In this document: positions 9,260 to 17,846 of the stretch, piece after piece
How the letters are laid out: each line of letters opens with the position of its first letter
How positions within the stretch are numbered: the stretch's first letter is position 1
Made by a program: the position numbers and the translations under genes
Notes under the pieces: model-generated
Told to the model about the DNA's origin: nothing
The model's input: only the letters and a program-made list of their open reading frames with translations
Databases searched by the model: none
Assembly (NCBI RefSeq): GCF_009711525.1
Contig: NZ_SMLV01000433.1
Span: 1-64,000, forward strand
DNA: 64,000 bases
Source of the DNA: Fulvivirga lutimaris
GTDB lineage: Bacteria; Bacteroidota; Bacteroidia; Cytophagales; Cyclobacteriaceae
Direction of reading: 5' to 3'

Positions 9260-10144
9260 ATGCTAAAGTCAATGACTGGGTATGGCGCTGCCAAGCAATC
9301 TGATGGCAATGTCTCTATTAATATCGAAGTAAAGACCCTCAATTCTAAATTTCTTGATTTGAACCTTCGTTTTCCAAAGAGTTTATCGATGAATGAGCTG
9401 GAAATGCGAAATGTTGTTTCTGATGTACTTCAAAGGGGTAAAATTTCCTTGTCTATCGATGTGCAAAATGAAGCTGAGACTGAGCTCAAGCAAAAATACA
9501 ATGAGGCGCTTTTTCTGAAGTATTATCAGTCATTGAAGGAGCTTGCCGATAAGGTAGGTGCCTCAAATGATGAATTGTTCAAGTTAGCACTTGGTTCGCC
9601 CGATGTTATTGTCAATTCTGGGTCCGGCAGTGAGGAAGAAAATGAAGGCGACTGGAATAAGATTCTCGAATTGATGAAGCAAGCACTTGAACAGTGCGAC
9701 CAGTTCAGAATTAAGGAGGGAGCAGTATTAGAAAGCAAGTTTAGAGGATATATTAAAAGTATTGCTACTAGCCTCAAAGAAGTTGAAACGCTTGACCCCC
9801 AAAGAGTCGCTAAAGTGAGAAACAGGATTTATGGCAATCTAAAAGCTTTTGTAGAAGAGGAAAGCCTTGATCAAAATCGTCTTGAGCAAGAGATGATCTA
9901 CTACATCGAGAAGTTTGATATTACTGAGGAGAAAGTCCGCTTAAAAAATCATCTGGATCATTTTGAAGAGATAATTAACGAAAGCGACAGCCTTGGAAAA
10001 AAACTTGGTTTTATTTCTCAGGAGATTGGTAGAGAGATTAACACAATTGGATCAAAGGCTAATGACTCTGAAGTTCAAAAGCATGTAGTGTCAATGAAGG
10101 AAGAGTTGGAAAAAATAAAAGAGCAGCTTCTAAATGTGCTTTAA
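9260..10144 (+). CDS. yicC: YicC/YloC-family endoribonuclease
   Basis: A 294-residue protein with the family hallmark start MLKSMTGYGAA and the conserved C-terminal region ending in EEIINESDSLGKKLGFISQE and the IGREINTIGSKAND motif. Length and both ends match the YicC/YloC family, described as endoribonucleases involved in RNA turnover and stationary-phase fitness. The start ATG at 9260 is fixed by the conserved N-terminus. It follows the barrel fusion gene by 40 bases on the same strand, so read-through is possible. It converges on murF with a single base between the two stop codons. No terminator hairpin fits there. Confidence 0.9.
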   Translation: MLKSMTGYGAAKQSDGNVSINIEVKTLNSKFLDLNLRFPKSLSMNELEMRNVVSDVLQRGKISLSIDVQNEAETELKQKYNEALFLKYYQSLKELADKVGASNDELFKLALGSPDVIVNSGSGSEEENEGDWNKILELMKQALEQCDQFRIKEGAVLESKFRGYIKSIATSLKEVETLDPQRVAKVRNRIYGNLKAFVEEESLDQNRLEQEMIYYIEKFDITEEKVRLKNHLDHFEEIINESDSLGKKLGFISQEIGREINTIGSKANDSEVQKHVVSMKEELEKIKEQLLNVL

Positions 10145-10145
10145 T

Positions 10146-11426
10146 TTATAACACCTTAAGTGTTTCCTCAAGCCCCATACTTCTTGATCCCTTAATTAGT
10201 ATCAAGGCATTTTCAAGATCAATGTTTTTCAGAATTTCCAGTAGCGCTTCACGAGATACAGCATGCTTTGCATTTGGGTATTTGCCAGCTGCTGCTCTCA
10301 TTTCCACACCACATAAAAAGACATTGTCAAATTTATATTGAGATAGAAGAGTGCCTAGAGATTCATGCTCTTTAATGCTATCCTCTCCTAACTCTTTCAT
10401 ATCTCCAAGGATCACTACTTTATTAATATTATCCATTTTAGATAGGTTTTCTAAAGCGGAAACCATAGATGTTGGATTGGCATTGTAGGCATCTAAAATG
10501 ATAGTATTAGACCCTTGCTTAAGCACCTGAGACCTATTGTTTTCTGGGTTGTAATCTGCAACAGCTTTATTTGCAAGGTCTGCAGGTACTTCAAAATATT
10601 TGGAGGCACAAAGTGCGACTGCAATATTTTCGAAGTTGTACTTTCCAATCAAATGAGTATTTACCGTGGCACCATCTTCAGTTTTAAAAATGATATTTGG
10701 ATTTGCTTCAATAAATTCAGCCTGATAGTAATCACCTTCATTTGGATAGAAAAGTGGATTTTTAAATCGTTTTGCCATATTGGATAAAATCTCATTTTTA
10801 GAATTTATCCAAACCACACCATCATGCTGAATCAAATGATGATAAAGTTCACTCTTACCTCTAATCACGCCTTCAATACCTCCAAAGCCCTCGAGGTGTG
10901 CTTTCCCTATATTAGTTATTAGTCCATGTGTTGGATTTGCTATGCCGCAAAGCATGGCTATTTCACCCACATGGTTAGCGCCCATTTCAATAATAGCCAG
11001 CTCGTGTTCTGGTCGTATCGATAATATGGTTAACGGCACTCCAATATGATTATTCAAATTGCCTTTTGTGGCAAGTACATTATACTTCGGAGATAGTGCC
11101 ACAGTAAGAAGTTCTTTCGTTGTGGTTTTACCATTAGAACCTGTTAATCCGATTACTGGTATTTTTAGTTCAGAACGGTGTCTTTTAGCAAGATTCTGAA
11201 GTGCCAGAAGCGCATCTGCAACTAATAGGTATTTGTAATTGAGGGCGTGTTCTGACTCATCAACGACACACAAGCTAGCTCCTTTTTCCAAAGCTTCTTT
11301 CGCAAAACTGTTTGCATTGAAATTGGGACCCTTAAGCGCAAAGAAGATACAACCTTCAGTGATCTTTCGAGTGTCAGTGCAAATGACTGGATACTTTAAA
11401 TAATGTTGGTAGAGTTTATCAATCAT
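10146..11426 (-). CDS. murF: UDP-N-acetylmuramoyl-tripeptide--D-alanyl-D-alanine ligase
   Basis: An enzyme of about 426 residues that adds D-Ala-D-Ala to the UDP-MurNAc-tripeptide, the last cytoplasmic step of peptidoglycan precursor synthesis. The N-terminal MurF domain contains CTDTRKITEGCIFFALKG. The ATP-binding P-loop GSNGKTT lies at residues 96-102. The central Mur ligase motif EMGANHVGEI and the C-terminal DAYNANPTSM and LGDMKELGE are all present. I placed the start at ATG 11426 (MIDKLYQHYL). The reading frame extends 20 codons upstream to 11486, but that stretch is basic and not family-like. It is divergent from the FG-GAP gene at 11525. Confidence 0.93.
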   Translation of the reverse strand: MIDKLYQHYLKYPVICTDTRKITEGCIFFALKGPNFNANSFAKEALEKGASLCVVDESEHALNYKYLLVADALLALQNLAKRHRSELKIPVIGLTGSNGKTTTKELLTVALSPKYNVLATKGNLNNHIGVPLTILSIRPEHELAIIEMGANHVGEIAMLCGIANPTHGLITNIGKAHLEGFGGIEGVIRGKSELYHHLIQHDGVVWINSKNEILSNMAKRFKNPLFYPNEGDYYQAEFIEANPNIIFKTEDGATVNTHLIGKYNFENIAVALCASKYFEVPADLANKAVADYNPENNRSQVLKQGSNTIILDAYNANPTSMVSALENLSKMDNINKVVILGDMKELGEDSIKEHESLGTLLSQYKFDNVFLCGVEMRAAAGKYPNAKHAVSREALLEILKNIDLENALILIKGSRSMGLEETLKVL

Positions 11427-11524
11427 TGGAATGCAAGTATGCATAAAGTTATGTTTAATTTTTAATTTAGAAGTTGTAAACTTCAATCAGGACCAATTCG
11501 TTACGCTTATATCAATTTCGAAAT

Positions 11525-13711
11525 ATGAGAATACTTTTGAGTGTCCTGCTATTCTTTTTAGCACAATCTGTATTAAGTCAAACTTATGTTATTGATCAGT
11601 CGATTCCTGTTAAAGAAGGAGATCGATATCTGTCCAATGCATGGAGCGGAGGGTTAAATTCTGGCCAATATAGCACCATTGATATCAACTTTGATGGGGT
11701 AGATGACTTAGTAGTTTTTGATAGAACATCATCAAAAATCAACGTGTTCATCAACGAGGAAAATGAATACAAATATCATCCCGAATATGCCTCCCATTTC
11801 CCTACTGGAATAAGTAACTGGATGCTTCTAAGAGATTATGACTGTGATGGACGCAAAGACATTTTTACAAGCGATCCTTTAGGGATTAGAGTGTATGTAA
11901 ATAAGAGTGATGGCGAAAATGTGAAGTGGAGGCTTTTTAATTCCAGGGCACCACAACCTTCACCCTTACTAACCAAAGGATTTTCTGCATCCCCTATTAA
12001 CATTCAAATGAACAGCTCTGACATTCCGTCTATTGATGATGTTGATGATGATGGAGACTTGGACATTTTACTCTTCAGGTTTTCTTCAGTTTCAACAGTG
12101 GAGTTTCACAAAAATCTGAGCATGGAACGTACTGCCAGCTGTGACTCTATGCAGTTTGAGCGCATTACACAGAGTTGGGGTGATTTTCAGGAGTGTGGCT
12201 GCAGAAGCTTTGCTTTTAATGGAGAAGATTGTCCAAATGGAGGAAGGACTGAGCATCAATCGGGTAAGTCTTTACTAACACTAGATCTTGACGGGGATGG
12301 TGATCATGATGCATTGTTTGGTGAGGAGGATTGTGGTTTTATTAATCAACTCCCCAATGATGGAACAAAAGAGTTGGCTGATATAAATAAGGCCTCCATT
12401 AATTTCCCAAATGTTGAAGAGCCTATTGCCTTTAATATTTTTCCTGCTACTTATTTTGAGGATGTAGATTTTGACGGAGTGAAGGATCTGATAGCAGCTC
12501 CTAACGTGCCTACCAATGTTGGCTATGGGGTTGATTTCAAGCGGTCGAGTTGGTTTTATAAGAATAATGGAACCAATGAAAACCCCTCTTTCTCCCGGGT
12601 TCAATTAGATTTTCTTCAGGATGGGATGCTAGAATTTGGGGAGAATGCTGTGCCAGCATTTCATGATTATGATGGTGATGGAGACCTAGATATGTTTGTT
12701 GGAAGCACTCTGGATAATACAGGTCGCTTCTCATCAGCCATTAGATATTATAAAAACATTGGTACTTCAAGCCTTCCTGAATTTTCATTAGAAGAAGAGG
12801 ATTTTTTAGGGTTTTCTAACATTGGCGCTATTGGCTATAAACCTAAATTTATGGACATCAACAAAGATGGTCTTATGGATATGGTTTTTAGCGCTACGCA
12901 GACCTCTACATTTTCTACTAGCATATTTTATTTGTTGGGCAGAAATACTTCAACAAAGTTTGATTCTCAAATCACGCAGTTTTTTGGCCCTTTAGGAACT
13001 GATGAGAATTTCGAAATTTATGATGTGGACAGCGATGGAGAATTTGATATTTTGGTGGGCCGTTCTACTGGTAGGGTTGAGTACTATCGTAATCTTGGAA
13101 ATTTTGAAACACCAAACTTTGTGCAGGAAGATCAATCATTTTACGATCTTGATTTTAGTCCGTTTAGACAAAATCCATCAATTGAAATCACGGATTTTGA
13201 TGTTGATGGAAATGCAGACATGCTAATAGGAGATGCCAGAGGGAATCTCACATTATATAATGACTTTCTGTCGACTATTGAGAATCCTGTTGAAGGGCTA
13301 ACTGAATTAGTAATTGTTAACGATAGTCTAAGCAGTTTTAATTTCGGAAGTAAAATAGCACCAGTGGCCGTCAACCTTTTTAATGAAAATAAACCAGCAA
13401 TAGCTATTGGAACAGGACAGGGTGGTATTTCAATATTGAGAAATCAGACGGCTTCTTCAAACCCTGGTAATGGAAATGTAGGTCTGTATCCTAATCCAAT
13501 TAGACCCGATCAGCTATTGACTGTCAGATCAAAAAAATCCTTCCTTGCTAATGTTGTAACTACTTCAGGTCAGGTTGTGATGAAGAACATTGAATTGGCG
13601 GCTAATGAAGATGTTATTGTTAACATATCAGCTTTAAAAGAAGGACTTTATATCCTATCTCCTGTAGACGGGAGCAAGTCAGATGCTATCCGTTTTGTAG
13701 TCTATAAATGA
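11525..13711 (+). CDS. T9SS-exported FG-GAP/VCBS repeat surface protein
   Basis: A 728-residue secreted protein. It has a signal peptide (MRILLSVLLFFLAQSVLSQ) and many calcium-binding-type VCBS/FG-GAP repeats with Asp-rich loops such as NFDGVDD, DYDCDGRKD, DVDDDGDLD, DLDGDGDHD, DYDGDGDLD and DSDGEFD. This suggests an integrin-alpha-like beta-propeller. A Cys-rich insert lies near residue 220 (CGCRSFAFNGEDC). From residue 653 (GLYPNP) to the end is a type A T9SS C-terminal sorting domain, so PorU, encoded at the left edge, would process it. In this family the propeller usually serves adhesion or ligand binding, but the ligand is unknown. It is the first gene of a three-gene overlapping unit, and its stop overlaps the next start as ATGA. 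Confidence 0.85.
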   Translation: MRILLSVLLFFLAQSVLSQTYVIDQSIPVKEGDRYLSNAWSGGLNSGQYSTIDINFDGVDDLVVFDRTSSKINVFINEENEYKYHPEYASHFPTGISNWMLLRDYDCDGRKDIFTSDPLGIRVYVNKSDGENVKWRLFNSRAPQPSPLLTKGFSASPINIQMNSSDIPSIDDVDDDGDLDILLFRFSSVSTVEFHKNLSMERTASCDSMQFERITQSWGDFQECGCRSFAFNGEDCPNGGRTEHQSGKSLLTLDLDGDGDHDALFGEEDCGFINQLPNDGTKELADINKASINFPNVEEPIAFNIFPATYFEDVDFDGVKDLIAAPNVPTNVGYGVDFKRSSWFYKNNGTNENPSFSRVQLDFLQDGMLEFGENAVPAFHDYDGDGDLDMFVGSTLDNTGRFSSAIRYYKNIGTSSLPEFSLEEEDFLGFSNIGAIGYKPKFMDINKDGLMDMVFSATQTSTFSTSIFYLLGRNTSTKFDSQITQFFGPLGTDENFEIYDVDSDGEFDILVGRSTGRVEYYRNLGNFETPNFVQEDQSFYDLDFSPFRQNPSIEITDFDVDGNADMLIGDARGNLTLYNDFLSTIENPVEGLTELVIVNDSLSSFNFGSKIAPVAVNLFNENKPAIAIGTGQGGISILRNQTASSNPGNGNVGLYPNPIRPDQLLTVRSKKSFLANVVTTSGQVVMKNIELAANEDVIVNISALKEGLYILSPVDGSKSDAIRFVVYK

Positions 13712-14073
13712 ATTTGATTCTTCATATCAAGGTTTGTAAAGACGCATTCAATTTTAGTGAATCAATTAACATTGAAGGTTGCCAGTATATTGATATAGAT
13801 AATTTTTCAGATGCCGCAATGGTAGAAACTATCAATAAAGCTATTGACTTGTCAGATAGGATTTTTGCTTTTATTCAGATTGATGGTTCACATGACCTAG
13901 GGTTATTAATGAAGGTGATTCAAAAAATAATGAAGCATAAAGGAGATTCTCTTTTACTACATTCAGGGAATCATGAAAAACTGGATAAGATGCTAGTACT
14001 TATGGGGAGTGAAAAAATCAAAACAGAGGATTTTTTGTTAAGGTGTAATGAACATTTTAACTCAACTCACTAA
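13708..14073 (+). CDS. Hypothetical protein, 121 residues
   Basis: I do not recognise this protein. It is 121 residues with no signal peptide or membrane segment, so probably cytoplasmic. It begins with a beta strand (MNLILHIKV) and contains FAFIQIDGSHDLGLLMKVIQ. It looks like a small alpha/beta domain. Its start overlaps the stop of the FG-GAP gene by four bases (ATGA) and its 3' end overlaps the next lipoprotein gene by 26 bases. Real coding status is supported by this tight coupling and by codon use like that of the neighbours. The context suggests a role tied to the exported neighbours, such as maturation or regulation, but nothing in the sequence proves it. Confidence 0.65.
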   Translation: MNLILHIKVCKDAFNFSESINIEGCQYIDIDNFSDAAMVETINKAIDLSDRIFAFIQIDGSHDLGLLMKVIQKIMKHKGDSLLLHSGNHEKLDKMLVLMGSEKIKTEDFLLRCNEHFNSTH

Positions 14074-14914
14074 ATATACTTTATCAGCAGCTATAATAAT
14101 ATCTTGTTCTAACAAGAAGGATCAATTTCTATTTTCATCCAGTAGAAATGGCAACGGAGATATTTTTATAATGAATTACGATGGGTCTAATATGCAGCAA
14201 CTCACATCTTCGGATTTAGAAGAATGGGCTCCGGTATGGATTACAAAAGAGAAGATTAGCTTTTTAAGACAGGATGGAGATAAGATCACTAGGCACAAGC
14301 TTAACATTCAGTCAAAAAAGGAAGAGGAAATACCTCAACCAACCAATTGCATATTGGATGATAAAAATTCACTGTTTGCTGATCAGGGTAAAAGAGCCCT
14401 TTATCTATGCGGAAAGGACATTTTTCTATGGGATGCTATAACTGATTCAGAGGTTAATTTAACAGAAGAATTATCTGGCGTTTCAAATTACCCTGCATGG
14501 TCACATGACTTTAAGAGTATGCTGTTTACAAATAACTCGTCAGGTAGTAATGATATTTATAAGATGGACATTGTCTCAAAGAATGCGATTAAGCTTATTG
14601 ATTTTGACTCAAATGACGAGAGAGGTTCATTGTCCAGTGATGGATCGAAATTGGTCTTTAGCTCAGATCGAGATCATAAAGGAAATCAAGACATTTATAT
14701 ATTGGATGTTGAGACTCAAGAGTTAACCAATATTGCTAATAGTGATGGTCAAGAGTTGATTGCCAGATGGTCAAGAGACGATAAATATATTTTCTTTGGA
14801 AGTAATAAGGATGGTAATTGGGAGATATATTCATTTCAACTAGAGGGAGAGAAAATTAGCAGATTGACAAATAATCCAGAATTTGATGGTGATCCTAGAG
14901 TATTGCTTCACTAA
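14048..14914 (+). CDS. TolB-like PD40 beta-propeller lipoprotein
   Basis: A 288-residue predicted lipoprotein. The N-terminus (MNILTQLTKYTLSAAIIISC) ends in a lipobox-like IISC, so Cys20 is the likely lipidated residue. The rest is a WD40-like/PD40 beta-propeller with repeats of the type FSSSRNGNGDIFIMNYDG, FTNNSSGSNDIYKMD, FSSDRDHKGNQDIYILD and FGSNKDGNWEIYSF. These match the C-terminal propeller of TolB, but the TolB N-terminal domain is missing. It is therefore a stand-alone propeller anchored in an envelope membrane, not the Tol-Pal TolB itself. The last four bases overlap the convergent omega-amidase gene. It is the last gene of the unit beginning at 11525. Confidence 0.78.
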   Translation: MNILTQLTKYTLSAAIIISCSNKKDQFLFSSSRNGNGDIFIMNYDGSNMQQLTSSDLEEWAPVWITKEKISFLRQDGDKITRHKLNIQSKKEEEIPQPTNCILDDKNSLFADQGKRALYLCGKDIFLWDAITDSEVNLTEELSGVSNYPAWSHDFKSMLFTNNSSGSNDIYKMDIVSKNAIKLIDFDSNDERGSLSSDGSKLVFSSDRDHKGNQDIYILDVETQELTNIANSDGQELIARWSRDDKYIFFGSNKDGNWEIYSFQLEGEKISRLTNNPEFDGDPRVLLH

Positions 14915-15702
14915 GATTTAATATCAAACTCATCAGCATCAAGATGAGCCGGAAACTTCTCTCTGAATTGATCTAAATCTTGTTTTGAAAGGATGACAGT
15001 AGAGATACTTTCATTATCCTCTGAAAAGTATAAAGTCTCCCCTTTAGGGCCATATACAGCAGAGTGACCATTGTAGTCAATATCATTTTCATCTTTACCG
15101 ACTCTGTTTAAGCCAAGACAATAACTGACATTTTCAACGGCTCTAGACTTTAATAAAATGTCCCAGGCATTAACCCTTACTGCAGGCCAATTGGCAACAA
15201 AGAGAAGTAAGTCATAATCCAGTTCATTGTTTTTAGATGTATTTCTACTCCAAACAGGAAATCTTAGGTCGTAACAAACAAGCGGGCAAATTTTCCAGCC
15301 TTTCAATTCTTTAACAATTCGTTTTTCTCCTCCAGAGAAATGCTCATGTTCATTAGCCATTCTGAAGAGATGCCTTTTATCATAGCAGTCATAGCCGCCA
15401 TCTGGCTGCATCCAGATAAGCCGGTTATAATAGTTATTGCCTTCTTTTATAACAACACTGCCAGTGATCACGGCTCCTGTTTGAGCCGCCATCTGCTTCA
15501 TCCATTTAAATGTTGTGAAGTTCATTGGCTCAGCTACTTGTTCTGCATTCATTGTAAATCCTGTATTGAACATTTCAGGAAGAACAATTAAGTCTGTTTT
15601 GCCCTCTATTAGCCATATCTTTTCCTCAAACATCGCAAGGTTAGCACCAGCATTCTGCCAGTGAATTTCAGATTGTATAAGTGTTACTTTTAAATCTTGC
15701 AT
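14911..15702 (-). CDS. yafV: Omega-amidase YafV-type (nitrilase superfamily)
   Basis: A 263-residue carbon-nitrogen hydrolase with the complete Glu-Lys-Cys triad: E43 (LPEMFNTGF), K109 (YDKRHLF) and C143 (LVCYDLRFPVW). Motifs and length fit the YafV/Nit2-type omega-amidase. That enzyme hydrolyses 2-oxoglutaramate or 2-oxosuccinamate, the products of glutamine or asparagine transamination. Its start lies 13 bases inside the preceding aminotransferase gene, whose relatives (YbdL) use glutamine and methionine. The pair fits a glutamine-transaminase/omega-amidase route that pulls the transamination forward, for example in methionine salvage. This functional pairing is inference from family knowledge and gene order. 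Confidence 0.87.
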   Translation of the reverse strand: MQDLKVTLIQSEIHWQNAGANLAMFEEKIWLIEGKTDLIVLPEMFNTGFTMNAEQVAEPMNFTTFKWMKQMAAQTGAVITGSVVIKEGNNYYNRLIWMQPDGGYDCYDKRHLFRMANEHEHFSGGEKRIVKELKGWKICPLVCYDLRFPVWSRNTSKNNELDYDLLLFVANWPAVRVNAWDILLKSRAVENVSYCLGLNRVGKDENDIDYNGHSAVYGPKGETLYFSEDNESISTVILSKQDLDQFREKFPAHLDADEFDIKS

Positions 15703-16829
15703 AATATTTCAGCGGCTCGTTCTAAGGTCTCTTCATTTTTAGCAAAGCAGAATCTTAAAAGCTTATTGTCTTCCTTATTTTGATAAAATACGGAAATAGG
15801 GATTGAGGCCAACTTATTTTCTTTGGTCAGTTTGGTGGCCATACTCATATCATCCAAATCAGAGATGTTTTTGTATGACAATAATTGGAAATAGGTGCCA
15901 AAGCTAGGAATGATCTCAAATTTGGAAGCTGCCAGACGTTCAACAAAGAACTTCCTTTTATTATTATACATTTCGGCAATATGCAAATAGTGATCGGGCT
16001 CCTTCAGATAGTCGGCAAGGGCATATTGCATAGGCGTATTTACGCTAAACACCAGGTACTGGTGTACCTTTCTTATTTCATTGGTTATTTCTTCAGGCGC
16101 TATTAAATAACCAATCTTCCATCCCGTGGCATGAAATGTTTTTCCGAAAGAGGAAACGGCTATACTTCTCTTTCTTAAAGCATCATATTTTAAAATACTC
16201 TGGTGTTGCTGACCAAATATGATGTGTTCATAAACCTCATCACTTAAAATCAAAAGGTCATGCTTGACAGCAATTTCTTCGAGAGTTTTGAAATCATTTT
16301 CTGATAACACTGCACCACTCGGGTTATGTGGCGAGTTGATAATGATGAGTTTAGTTTCAGCACTAATTTTAGTTTTTACCGCTTCCCAGTCAATTGAAAA
16401 ATCTGGTTGCTTAAGAGAAATGTGAATTGGAATGCCTCCATTTAATCGGATGGCAGGGGCGTAACAGTCATAAGCTGGGTCGAATAGTATTACCTCATCT
16501 CCGTTGCCAATAAGGGCAGTTATTGTAGCATAAATAGCTTCAGTGGCGCCTGCTGTAATTGTTATATCTTTATAAGGATCAACTTTAGACTGATAGCAAT
16601 TATCTATCATCTCAGCTATTTGCTCTCTAAGTGCAGGCAGGCCTGGCATTGGAGCATACTGGTTATAACCCTGCTTCATGTGGCGGTTAACCAGCTCTAT
16701 AAGCTTTGGAGAAATGCGAAAATCTGGAAAACCCTGAGATAAATTTAGTGCATTATGCTCAGCTGCCATCTGTGACATGACAGTGAATATTGTTGTTCCT
16801 ACATTGGGTAGTTTTGATTTAAAGGCCAT
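15690..16829 (-). CDS. ybdL: Methionine/glutamine aminotransferase (YbdL-like, PLP fold type I)
   Basis: A 379-residue class I/II aminotransferase. It shows the PLP lysine K230 in SSFGKTFHATGWKIGY, the substrate and phosphate-binding TAGATEAIYATI, the aminotransferase motif INSPHNPSG, and the aspartate that contacts the pyridine nitrogen in ILSDEVYEH. Overall it is closest to YbdL/kynurenine-oxoglutarate-transaminase-like enzymes, which prefer methionine and aromatic amino acids as donors. It overlaps the omega-amidase gene by 13 bases and starts three bases after the def stop codon. It is thus inside a compact minus-strand operon. Kynurenine aminotransferase activity is an alternative. Confidence 0.86.
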   Translation of the reverse strand: MAFKSKLPNVGTTIFTVMSQMAAEHNALNLSQGFPDFRISPKLIELVNRHMKQGYNQYAPMPGLPALREQIAEMIDNCYQSKVDPYKDITITAGATEAIYATITALIGNGDEVILFDPAYDCYAPAIRLNGGIPIHISLKQPDFSIDWEAVKTKISAETKLIIINSPHNPSGAVLSENDFKTLEEIAVKHDLLILSDEVYEHIIFGQQHQSILKYDALRKRSIAVSSFGKTFHATGWKIGYLIAPEEITNEIRKVHQYLVFSVNTPMQYALADYLKEPDHYLHIAEMYNNKRKFFVERLAASKFEIIPSFGTYFQLLSYKNISDLDDMSMATKLTKENKLASIPISVFYQNKEDNKLLRFCFAKNEETLERAAEILCKI

Positions 16830-16832
16830 TCC

Positions 16833-17384
16833 TCATTTTTTCACTGGAATAGCGACACGATACTCTACTTTCATTTTTCCTTTGGTGATGTTGGTAAGCT
16901 TACCTTTCAGCATTCTCTTTTTCAAAGGAGTTAAATAGTCGGTGAATAGTATGCCCTCTATATGATCATATTCATGCTGAATAATTCGAGCCTTCATGCC
17001 GTCAAATTCTTCTTCATGATATTCCCATTTTTCATCGTAGTATTTGATTTTCAGGCTCTCAGGACGCTCCACGTCTTCCCTTATATTAGGTATGCTTAAG
17101 CAACCCTCTTCAAAAGCCCATTCCTCACCAAACTCTTCAACAATCTCCGGGTTTACAAAAACCTTCACAAAATCATTCGTTTCTTCATCTTCAAGAGGCC
17201 GTCCGTCTACAACAAAAAGGCGAATGCTTTTGCCAATTTGTGGGGCAGCAAGGCCAATGCCATGTGCGCCTTTCATGGTTTCATACATATCTTCTACCAA
17301 TTGTGTAAGGTCTGTCCCTTTTTCAATTTCTGCCGCCTTCTTCTTAAGTACCGGGTCTCCGTAAACTACGATGGGATAAATCAT
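16833..17384 (-). CDS. def: Peptide deformylase
   Basis: A 183-residue metalloenzyme that removes the formyl group from nascent N-terminal methionine. All three family motifs are present: GIGLAAPQIG (residues 42-51), EGCLSIP with metal ligand C95, and H137-E138-x-x-H141 (QHEYDHIEG). Length and motif spacing are normal for type I deformylases. The protein begins at ATG 17384 with the usual MIYPIVVYGDPVL start. It follows ruvX by 42 bases, an arrangement common in Bacteroidota, and precedes the aminotransferase by three bases. Confidence 0.96.
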   Translation of the reverse strand: MIYPIVVYGDPVLKKKAAEIEKGTDLTQLVEDMYETMKGAHGIGLAAPQIGKSIRLFVVDGRPLEDEETNDFVKVFVNPEIVEEFGEEWAFEEGCLSIPNIREDVERPESLKIKYYDEKWEYHEEEFDGMKARIIQHEYDHIEGILFTDYLTPLKKRMLKGKLTNITKGKMKVEYRVAIPVKK

Positions 17385-17426
17385 CGGGTATTTTTTAATT
17401 GATTAGAATGCAAAAGTAACTAATTT

Positions 17427-17846
17427 TCAATAAGATGAGTTCGACTGGAGGTAGGATTGAAGTATAATGGTTGCACTCACTTTGTCAACCGTTTCTTTAT
17501 TCTGACGATCTTTCTTTTTTAATCCACCATCAATCATGGTTTGAAAGGCCATTTTACTGGTGAACCTTTCATCGGCAGTGATGACTTTAACCTCTGGGAA
17601 AGTTTTTTCTAATTTCAATACAAACTTGCGTACACTTTCAGTGGAATGGGTGTCTTCGTTTTGAAGGTTTTTGGGCATTCCAACAATTATTTTATCTACC
17701 CCTTCCTTACTTAAATATGATTTCAAATATGTTAATATCTCTTTGTTAGGCACGGTGTCCAATGGAGATGCTATAATTTGTAAAGGATCTGTGGAGGCTA
17801 AACCAACTCTTTTTGTGCCAAAATCGATGGCTAATATTCTACCCAC
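17427..17846 (-). CDS. ruvX: Putative pre-16S rRNA nuclease / Holliday junction resolvase-like RuvX
   Basis: A 139-residue protein of the YqgF/RuvX family, an RNase H-like fold. Motifs are the N-terminal MGRILAIDFGTKRVGLAS (catalytic Asp in the AIDFG strand), VGMPKNLQN, and DERFTS with the C-terminal DKVSATIILQSYL. Family members process the 5' end of pre-16S rRNA and were earlier thought to act as Holliday junction resolvases. The start is GTG at 17846-17844, directly after the TAA of the hemerythrin gene with no intergenic base. Translational coupling is therefore likely. Confidence 0.93.
   Translation of the reverse strand: MGRILAIDFGTKRVGLASTDPLQIIASPLDTVPNKEILTYLKSYLSKEGVDKIIVGMPKNLQNEDTHSTESVRKFVLKLEKTFPEVKVITADERFTSKMAFQTMIDGGLKKKDRQNKETVDKVSATIILQSYLQSNSSY

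Noticed and set aside
11427-11486. Longer N-terminus for murF
   Set aside because: The extra 20 codons are basic and do not match the MurF family, whose start fits ATG 11426.
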